Assembly: GCA_902478545.1 (NCBI GenBank)
Contig: CABSLA010000014.1
Span: 1-28,499 of the forward strand
Length of the DNA: 28,499 bases
Source: an uncultured Collinsella sp.
Lineage (GTDB): Bacteria; Actinomycetota; Coriobacteriia; Coriobacteriales; Coriobacteriaceae
Reading direction: 5' to 3'
The translations under genes were made by a program, and so were the position numbers. This document shows, one piece after another, positions 23,545 through 28,499 of the stretch. The notes under the pieces were generated by a model. The model was given only the letters and a program-made list of their open reading frames with translations, ran no database searches and was not told where the DNA came from. Within the stretch, counting starts at the first letter, position 1. The number at the start of each line of letters is the position of its first letter.

Positions 23545-23573
23545 ATCGTAACAGAGTTTTAGCTGCAGTTAAA
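23545..23573 (-). promoter_or_regulatory. Candidate ndk promoter
   Basis: On the minus strand TTTAAC (23573-23568) and TACGAT (23550-23545) are 17 bases apart, about 65 bases before the ndk ATG. The -35 match is weak. Confidence 0.4.
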
Positions 23574-23658
23574 CAAAAAGCTGTTTATTGAAACGCTGCA
23601 ATTTATTAAAGCGCTCCATATGTGTCACTTCTGTTTCGAAGCCCGATTAGAGTACCAT

Positions 23659-23699
23659 CCGACCGCCCATCAACCGCACCGAACCGAGCGGACGGTCGG
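23659..23699. repeat. Hairpin in the ndk-argH gap
   Basis: CCGACCG (23659-23665) pairs with CGGTCGG (23693-23699) around a 27-base loop. It has no T-tract and no evident role. The rest of the 23482-23865 gap holds only the ndk promoter and argH terminator. Confidence 0.4.
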
Positions 23700-23781
23700 T
23701 TGCCACCCGCGAACGTATCCCCTTCACAACCTGCCCAAAGGTCCTACAGAAGTTCTCGACAAGCCCCTCCCCCATAGCAAC

Positions 23782-23814
23782 AAAATACGGGCGCCCGCAA
23801 CAGAAGGCGCCCGT
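23782..23814 (-). terminator. Terminator after argH
   Basis: Perfect 9-bp stem ACGGGCGCC/GGCGCCCGT (23787-23795 and 23806-23814), followed on the minus strand by ATTTTG. It lies about 50 bases after the argH stop. Confidence 0.85.
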
Positions 23815-23865
23815 AAAAGCAAAACGATTTATCGATAAAAGGGCAATACGGCTTCAGCCAAACCC

Positions 23866-25296
23866 CTACTTTGCCCCGTGTCCCATCTCGACTACCTTGG
23901 TCAGCGACCCAAACACACCCTCGTCGGCCACGAGCTGTGCCTCGGCACGCTGCAACTGCACGGCAACGGCGGCAGGAGCGGTGCCGCCCTCGGTCGTGCG
24001 TGCGGCGACAATCGACGGGATATCGAGCGCCTCGGTAATGTCGCGCTCAAAAAGCGGGCTTGCCTCCTGGAACACCTCAAACGGCAGGTCCTCAAGATTG
24101 CAGCCGCGCTTCTCGCACATCAGGACCAGATGGCCCACCACGGCATGTGCCTCGCGGAACGGCAGACCACGCTTGGCCAGGTAATCGGCAACATCGGTAG
24201 CGGCAAGGTGCCCCACGCCGCACTCGCGCGCCATGGCATTCTCGTTGACGGTCCAAGTCGAAATCATTCCGGCCATAACGGACAGGCACTGCATGAGCGT
24301 ATGGGCGGTATCGAGCGCGCCCTCCTTGTCCTCCTGCAAGTCCTTATTATAGGCGAGCGGCAAGCCCTTCATGGTCACGAGCAACTGCACCAGGTTGCCG
24401 TACACGCGACCGCTCTTGCCGCGGATAAGCTCGGCAAAGTCGGGGTTCTTCTTCTGCGGCATGATAGACGAGCCGGTGGAGTAAGAGTCTGAAAGCGTGA
24501 TAAAGCCAAATTCGGAGCTCGACCACAGCACGATCTCCTCGGAAAGACGCGACAGGTGCATCGCCATGACGGAGCCGGCGTAATGCAGATCGAGCAGGAA
24601 ATCACGGTCGGAAACCGCATCGAGCGAGTTGGGAATCACGCCCGCAAAGCCAAGTTCAGCAGCCGTCATCTGGCGATCGAGCGGATAGCTCGTACCGGCA
24701 AGCGCGGCGGCACCCAGCGGGCAGTTGTCGGCGGCATCAAAGGCGGCCTTCAGGCGTGTAAAGTCGCGCGCGAACATCCAAGAATATGCCAGCAGATGAT
24801 GCGACAGCAGCACGGGCTGAGCGTGCTGTATGTGCGTGTAGCCCGGCAGAATCACCTTGTCGTACTTCTTGGCCGCATCCACCAGCACGTGGCGCAGCTC
24901 AAGATTGGCCTCCATGAGCTCCTTGGCCAGCGCCTTGACGCCCAGGCGCGTGTCGGTCGCAACCTGGTCGTTACGCGAACGTCCGGTATGCAAGCGCTTA
25001 CCGGCCTCTCCGATGCGGCGCGTCAGCTCGCTCTCGATGGACATATGGATGTCCTCGTCGTTGATGTCGAAGGTGAAGTTGCCGGCATCGATATCCTGTT
25101 CGATTCCGGTCAGGCCCTCGGCAATCGCCTGCTCGTCCTCGGCACTGATGATGCCCTGGGCCGCCAGCATCTTGGCATGCGCCTTAGAGCCGGCGATATC
25201 CTGCTTATAGAGATGTTTGTCGACCGGCAGCGACGCGCCAAACTCCTGCGTGACCTCGGCCACGCCCGCCTCAAAACGACCGCCCCAAAGAGCCAT
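23866..25296 (-). CDS. argH: Argininosuccinate lyase
   Basis: Last step of arginine synthesis: splits argininosuccinate into arginine and fumarate (476 residues, fumarase/aspartase superfamily). The superfamily signature is GSSIMPQKKNPD (275-286); LHTGRSRNDQVATD (102-115) and GYTHIQHAQPV (152-162) form the other conserved active-site segments. ATG at 25296 gives the usual MALWGGRF start and follows AAAGGGG; an in-frame extension to 25371 is unsupported. It is the third coding unit of a minus-strand group argG - 56-codon ORF - argH, with 118 bases between the small ORF and argH and a terminator after it. Confidence 0.96.
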   Translation of the reverse strand: MALWGGRFEAGVAEVTQEFGASLPVDKHLYKQDIAGSKAHAKMLAAQGIISAEDEQAIAEGLTGIEQDIDAGNFTFDINDEDIHMSIESELTRRIGEAGKRLHTGRSRNDQVATDTRLGVKALAKELMEANLELRHVLVDAAKKYDKVILPGYTHIQHAQPVLLSHHLLAYSWMFARDFTRLKAAFDAADNCPLGAAALAGTSYPLDRQMTAAELGFAGVIPNSLDAVSDRDFLLDLHYAGSVMAMHLSRLSEEIVLWSSSEFGFITLSDSYSTGSSIMPQKKNPDFAELIRGKSGRVYGNLVQLLVTMKGLPLAYNKDLQEDKEGALDTAHTLMQCLSVMAGMISTWTVNENAMARECGVGHLAATDVADYLAKRGLPFREAHAVVGHLVLMCEKRGCNLEDLPFEVFQEASPLFERDITEALDIPSIVAARTTEGGTAPAAVAVQLQRAEAQLVADEGVFGSLTKVVEMGHGAK

Positions 25297-25414
25297 GGGA
25301 TCGTCCCCTTTCATCAAATACCAAACGAAGCGCCCAAAGCAATGCGCCATGTCGCTAAGGCGATTTACCAACCGCTAGTTTTGCATATTCCCCACCGTGC
25401 GCGGGGCCATGTAG

Positions 25415-25585
25415 CTAATTCGCAAAGAAGTGACGCACCATGCACTTGGCGCCCAACGTCTCCCTCCGGATGTTGCCCTGCGAACCATCGATCCAGGCCT
25501 TCAGGCTCATAGGGACGTCCTCGACGTTTACAGTATCGAGCTCGGGCGCGAGGGCAAGTAAAGCATGCACGACAGCATTGAACAT
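25415..25585 (-). CDS. Small protein of 56 residues between argG and argH
   Basis: A 56-residue ORF starting MFNAVVHALLALAPELD and ending in RHFFAN, with AAGGAG eight bases before its ATG, a better site than many named genes here have. Codons look normal for the window (GCC, CTC, GAG, GTC). It has no signal peptide or long membrane segment; the first 13 residues are mildly hydrophobic, and it has one cysteine. I do not recognise the family. Its place between argG and argH on the same strand suggests cotranscription with arginine synthesis, but that could be incidental. It is a plausible real gene easily lost to length cut-offs. Confidence 0.6.
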   Translation of the reverse strand: MFNAVVHALLALAPELDTVNVEDVPMSLKAWIDGSQGNIRRETLGAKCMVRHFFAN

Positions 25586-25635
25586 AATGGATACTCCTTA
25601 TATATATAGGTGCAGAGCCGCCAAATTGATAGAAG

Positions 25636-25665
25636 GAGCCCCGCCGGACAACCCCGGCGGGGCTC
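25636..25665. terminator. Strong hairpin after argG, before the 56-codon ORF
   Basis: Perfect 12-bp stem GAGCCCCGCCGG/CCGGCGGGGCTC (25636-25647 and 25654-25665) with a six-base loop. The minus strand continues CTTCTATC, too few T for a classic terminator. It could partly end argG transcription or stabilise the mRNA 3' end. The rest of 25666-25818 shows no clear promoter. Confidence 0.6.
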
Positions 25666-25818
25666 GGACTCAGCCGCAGTCGCGGCATCATATATGCGGG
25701 CGGAACGTAGGGGCCACCGATGTTAAGAAGTGTCAGCAAGCATAACGAAAGGTAGGGACCCCATGCGCCCGTTATGTATCACGCGGATGGGCCGCGCGGA
25801 TACCAAGGGAAGGAAGAC

Positions 25819-27045
25819 TTAAGCCTGAGCGGCAGCAGAGCTGGGACCCTGGACCTTGGCCCACGTCTTGAGCGACAGCGTATCGATCTCGATAAAGCCG
25901 GCGCTGGCCTTCTCGTCAAACGTGGTGTCGCGGTCGTAGGTAGCCAGACCGTAGTCGTAGAGGCTGAAGGGGCTCTTGCGGCCAACGACATGGCAGTTGC
26001 CCTTAAAGAACTTCAGACGGACGGTGCCGGTCACGAACTTCTGGGTGTCGGCCATAAAGGCGTCGAGCGCGTTCTTGAGCGGGCTGTACCACTGACCGTT
26101 ATACACGGCGGTGGCCCAATCCTGCTCGAGCTTGATCTTGGTCTTGAGCAGGTCGCCCTCGACGCAGATGTCCTCGAGTGCCTTGTGGGCGGTGATGAGC
26201 GTCAGGGCTCCGGGAACCTCATAGCATTCGCGGCTCTTGAGGCCCACCAGACGATCCTCAACCAGGTCGAGACGGCCAAAGCCGTTGTCGCCCGAAATCT
26301 TGTTGAGGGCGATGACGATCTCGGAAAGCTTCATCTTCTTGCCGTCGACGGCGACGGGCTTGCCCGCCTCAAACTCAATCTCGGTGTAAGTCGGGGTATC
26401 GGGCGTGTCCTCGGGATTCTTGGTCATAACCCAGGCGTCGTCGAGCGGCTCGTTCCAGGGATCCTCCAGGTGGCCGCACTCAATGGCACGACCCCACAGG
26501 TTGTCGTCAATGGAATAGGGGTTATCGTTGGCACCCTCGGGAACCGGCACGTTGTGGGCGTGGGCATAGGCGACCTCGTCGGGACGGCACTTCAGGTCCC
26601 ACTCGCGAACCGGGGCGATGACCTTAAGCTCGGGATCGAGGGCCTTGACGGCAGCCTCAAAACGAACCTGGTCGTTACCCTTGCCGGTGCAGCCGTGGGC
26701 GACGTAGGTCGCGCCAAACTCGTGGGCGACCTCGACAAGCTTCTTGGCAAGCAGCGGGCGAGACAGGGCGGAGAGCAGCGGGTACTTGTTCTCGTACATG
26801 GAGTTTGCGGCGATGGCCTTAATCAGGAACTCATCGGAGAACTCGTCGCGCAGGTCGAGCACCTGGCAATCGAGAACGCCCAGGTCGAGGGCCTTCTGCT
26901 TCTTGGCGTCCAGGCCGGTCTCCTCCTGGCCCACATTGCCGCAAACGCAAACGACATCGAGATTCTTCTCGTCCTGGAGCCACTTGACACATACAGATGT
27001 ATCAAGACCACCGGAATATGCGAGAACGACTTTTCCCTTGCTCAT
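25819..27045 (-). CDS. argG: Argininosuccinate synthase
   Basis: Joins citrulline and aspartate with ATP to make argininosuccinate, the step before ArgH (408 residues, normal length). The N-type ATP pyrophosphatase loop AYSGGLDTS is at residues 9-17, and VAHGCTGKGNDQVRFE and SIDDNLWGRAIE are family segments in the middle. The frame ends in a normal TAA. ATG at 27045 gives MSKGKVVLAYSGG and follows AAAGGAAA; an in-frame start at 27096 has no support. A leader of more than 200 bases with a short Arg-rich ORF and candidate terminator hairpins (27140-27325) precedes it, so arginine-sensitive attenuation is likely. Confidence 0.96.
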   Translation of the reverse strand: MSKGKVVLAYSGGLDTSVCVKWLQDEKNLDVVCVCGNVGQEETGLDAKKQKALDLGVLDCQVLDLRDEFSDEFLIKAIAANSMYENKYPLLSALSRPLLAKKLVEVAHEFGATYVAHGCTGKGNDQVRFEAAVKALDPELKVIAPVREWDLKCRPDEVAYAHAHNVPVPEGANDNPYSIDDNLWGRAIECGHLEDPWNEPLDDAWVMTKNPEDTPDTPTYTEIEFEAGKPVAVDGKKMKLSEIVIALNKISGDNGFGRLDLVEDRLVGLKSRECYEVPGALTLITAHKALEDICVEGDLLKTKIKLEQDWATAVYNGQWYSPLKNALDAFMADTQKFVTGTVRLKFFKGNCHVVGRKSPFSLYDYGLATYDRDTTFDEKASAGFIEIDTLSLKTWAKVQGPSSAAAQA

Positions 27046-27139
27046 GGCTGTTTCCTTTCGCCCTTGGTAGCTAGTTAGAACATCGGTCAGTTGCAAGTCA
27101 TTTCAAGGTCATATACCGTGCAATATCAGGTTAAATAGC

Positions 27140-27264
27140 AAAAATCAGCACATACATGCCCTAGAAACATACAGCAATGTCGTGCTAAAACCCAACGACC
27201 TCAAAATGACTCTGTTGAGGCAATTCGCCCCATGCGGACAGAGACGATTGTTATCGTCGTCGGG
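27140..27264 (-). promoter_or_regulatory. Candidate attenuator structures in the argG leader
   Basis: Read on the minus strand after the leader ORF. (a) GACGAT/ATCGTC with a four-base loop (27258-27253 and 27248-27243) spans the end of the ORF. (b) CTCTGT (27243-27238) can pair with ACAGAG (27215-27210). (c) CCCGACGAC (27264-27256), which includes the last Arg codons, can pair with GTCGTTGGG (27199-27191, one G-U), followed by TTTT. (d) AGCAC-ACAT (27186-27177) can pair with ATGT-GTGCT (27157-27147), followed by ATTTTT (to 27140). Structures a and c share bases and cannot coexist, as expected of a switch. Pairing was found by eye. Confidence 0.45.
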
Positions 27265-27325
27265 AAATTGCGCGCTGGCGTCGGATGGCATTGTCTGCAG
27301 TAGTGATGATCTTTACGAACTGCAT
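27251..27325 (-). CDS. 24-residue arginine-rich leader peptide of argG
   Basis: Short ORF MQFVKIITTADNAI followed by RRQRAISRRR and TAA. The ATG at 27325 has a strong AAGGAG six bases upstream. Six of the last ten residues are Arg, and the final three are consecutive CGA codons, whereas genes in this window use mainly CGC for Arg. It lies about 205 bases upstream of argG on the same strand, with mutually exclusive hairpins between. This is the layout of a ribosome-mediated attenuator: with scarce charged arginyl-tRNA the ribosome would stall at these codons and change the folding of the leader RNA. No homologue was searched. Confidence 0.6.
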   Translation of the reverse strand: MQFVKIITTADNAIRRQRAISRRR

Positions 27326-27428
27326 CTGCCTCTCCTTTCACGTATCGCCGAGCGCAATTCAAATATCGCAAACGATACCTTATGTTCGGTAAGCGGTTGT
27401 TTTTCCGCCTCCGTTTTCGATGGTCGCT

Positions 27429-27456
27429 ATATTACGCTAAAGTGCCCGCGGCGCAA
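27429..27456 (-). promoter_or_regulatory. Candidate promoter for the argG leader
   Basis: On the minus strand TTGCGC (27456-27451) and TAATAT (27434-27429) are 16 bases apart, about 100 bases before the leader ORF. A palindrome TATCG-CAAA-CGATA (27364-27377) lies downstream and may bind a regulator. For the divergent HAD gene, TATAAC near 27560 is a -10 candidate, and TTGCA-g-TGCAA near 27503-27513 is another palindrome. No further gene is supported in 27326-27599. Confidence 0.35.
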
Positions 27457-27599
27457 GCGACAAATTCAAATTTCTGAAAAGTTTTTTCATTAGTTTGTGA
27501 ATTGCAGTGCAAATACGCACCATTCCTGCGAAAATACGCTCGACTACTAGTTGATGGTTATAACGTCTGAAACAATCTCGAAACGAAAGGCGCATTTTT

Positions 27600-28427
27600 A
27601 TGCAAACTTACGAATCGGACGCCAACATCGGCAACATTAAGATTCTCGCCGTCGATATGGACAAGACGCTGCTGACCGACGAGCGCGTGCTGCCCCAGGG
27701 TCTCGACGAGCGTCTGGACAAGCTCGCCGACGCAGGCATCGTATTCTGCCCCGCCAGCGGACGTCCCGCCCCCAAGCTCGAGGAAATGTTCGAGGGCATT
27801 AAGAACCGCCTCGCTTTTTGTCCCGATAACGGAGCGTGCGTGATCTATCGCGGTAGCTATATCTATAAGAGCAATATTGACGTGGAGCTGTATCAGCAGG
27901 TCTTGAGCCGTGCCTCGGAGGATCCTCGCGCTGTCCCCGTCCTGTGCTGCTTCGACGAGTTCTACGTACTTGCCCGCGACCATCAATACCACGACGAGAT
28001 CAGCGTCTACTACAACACAATCAACTACGTCGACAGCTTTGAGGGCATTGATCTCGAGTCCAACAAGATTTCGATCTTCTTCCCCGGCTACGACGCCGAG
28101 CCCGCTTTCCGCGAGGCCTATAGCCCCGAGTTCTCGGACAAGCTCTACGTCACCAACGCCGGGCGCGAGTGGATCGACTTTATGAACCTGGGTGTCGACA
28201 AGGGCGCCGGCGTCGCGCACCTGTGCGAGCACCTGGGCATCGATATTGCCGATGCTGCCGCCGTGGGCGACACCTACAACGACATCCCCATGCTGGAGCG
28301 CGTCGGTCACAGCTTTATCGTGGACAATGCCGAGGAGCACATGAACGCACATGCCAAGTGGCGCATTCCGAGCAACAACGACGGGGGCGTACTGACGCTC
28401 ATCGACGCCATCTTGGCGGCTCGTTAA
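27600..28427 (+). CDS. Cof-type HAD-superfamily phosphatase
   Basis: Cytoplasmic sugar-phosphate or cofactor phosphatase of the Cof/YbiV group (275 residues). Motif I is LAVDMDKTLLTDE with Asp19 and Asp21; motif II is CPASGRP; motif III lysine is in GVDKGAGVAHL; motif IV is GDTYNDIPML. A large cap domain between motifs II and III (about residues 80-190) is typical of the type IIB group. Substrates are broad and cannot be predicted. ATG at 27600 follows GAAAGG. It is transcribed away from argG. Confidence 0.9.
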   Translation: MQTYESDANIGNIKILAVDMDKTLLTDERVLPQGLDERLDKLADAGIVFCPASGRPAPKLEEMFEGIKNRLAFCPDNGACVIYRGSYIYKSNIDVELYQQVLSRASEDPRAVPVLCCFDEFYVLARDHQYHDEISVYYNTINYVDSFEGIDLESNKISIFFPGYDAEPAFREAYSPEFSDKLYVTNAGREWIDFMNLGVDKGAGVAHLCEHLGIDIADAAAVGDTYNDIPMLERVGHSFIVDNAEEHMNAHAKWRIPSNNDGGVLTLIDAILAAR

Positions 28428-28438
28428 CGTGGCTCGTC

Positions 28439-28484
28439 GGACCTGGCCGGGCGAGACGGGTAAGTTTTTCGTTCGGTCAGGTCC
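28439..28484. repeat. Inverted repeat after the Cof phosphatase, at the window edge
   Basis: GGACCTG-g-CCG (28439-28449) pairs with CGG-t-CAGGTCC (28474-28484), enclosing a loop with TTTTT in the middle. It begins 11 bases after the stop codon. Too little sequence follows to tell whether it is a terminator or another dispersed foldback repeat. Confidence 0.5.
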
Positions 28485-28499
28485 TGGGCTCGCTCGGAA

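Noticed and set aside
25774..27078. 434-codon plus-strand frame opposite argG
   Set aside because: Antisense shadow; argG motifs on the minus strand are decisive.
27182..27493. 103-codon plus-strand frame opposite the argG leader
   Set aside because: GTG start without ribosome binding site, unusual codon use and no recognisable motif; the minus-strand leader ORF and hairpins explain the region better.
1..28499. CRISPR array, insertion sequence, prophage, tRNA or rRNA genes
   Set aside because: No regularly spaced direct repeats, transposase or integrase motifs, or tRNA/rRNA-like sequence seen on either strand.

Overview
The window looks like chromosomal DNA from a GC-rich anaerobic actinobacterium of the class Coriobacteriia, most like Collinsella. 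This rests on high GC with strongly NNC/NNG-biased codons, oxygen-sensitive enzymes (double-cubane-cluster reductases with an activase, a CyuA-type cysteine desulfidase), a full molybdate/molybdenum-cofactor block, and a four-domain ribosomal protein S1 beside rnpB. The genus is inference. I see no phage, insertion sequence, CRISPR array, tRNA or rRNA.

Layout. Positions 1-3560 (minus) hold a three-gene operon of two paralogous HgdB/YjiM-type reductase subunits and their ATP-dependent activase (cut by the window start), with related foldback repeats in both gaps and a 22-codon ORF upstream. Positions 3993-9410 (minus) are the molybdenum block moeA-mog, a terminator, then modA-modB-modC. The modB has an unusual extracytoplasmic domain. 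Positions 9621-12092 (plus) hold a CLC antiporter and a lipid kinase. Positions 12179-17494 are mostly minus: a small release-factor-like protein, xpt, an MFS exporter, metY and yigZ, plus a plus-strand C_GCAxxG_C_C protein. Positions 17805-19673 (minus) hold rnpB and rpsA. Positions 19990-23481 hold a HAD phosphatase, cyuA, rpiB and ndk. Positions 23866-27325 (minus) hold argG and argH with a 56-codon ORF between them and an arginine-rich leader ORF upstream. A Cof-type HAD phosphatase (plus) closes the window.

Function. moeA and mog insert molybdenum into molybdopterin and modABC imports molybdate. MetY makes homocysteine from O-acetylhomoserine and sulfide, while CyuA releases sulfide from cysteine. 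argG and argH carry out the last two steps of arginine synthesis. The reductase operon probably performs a low-potential, ATP-driven reduction of unknown substrate.

The most interesting non-gene signals are (i) a 24-residue leader ORF upstream of argG with six Arg codons in its last ten, ending in three CGA codons, followed by competing hairpins, which suggests arginine-sensing attenuation; (ii) several families of long foldback repeats, one present twice, both times between convergent genes; and (iii) short ORFs with strong ribosome binding sites. All calls come from reading the sequence by eye; no database search was run.
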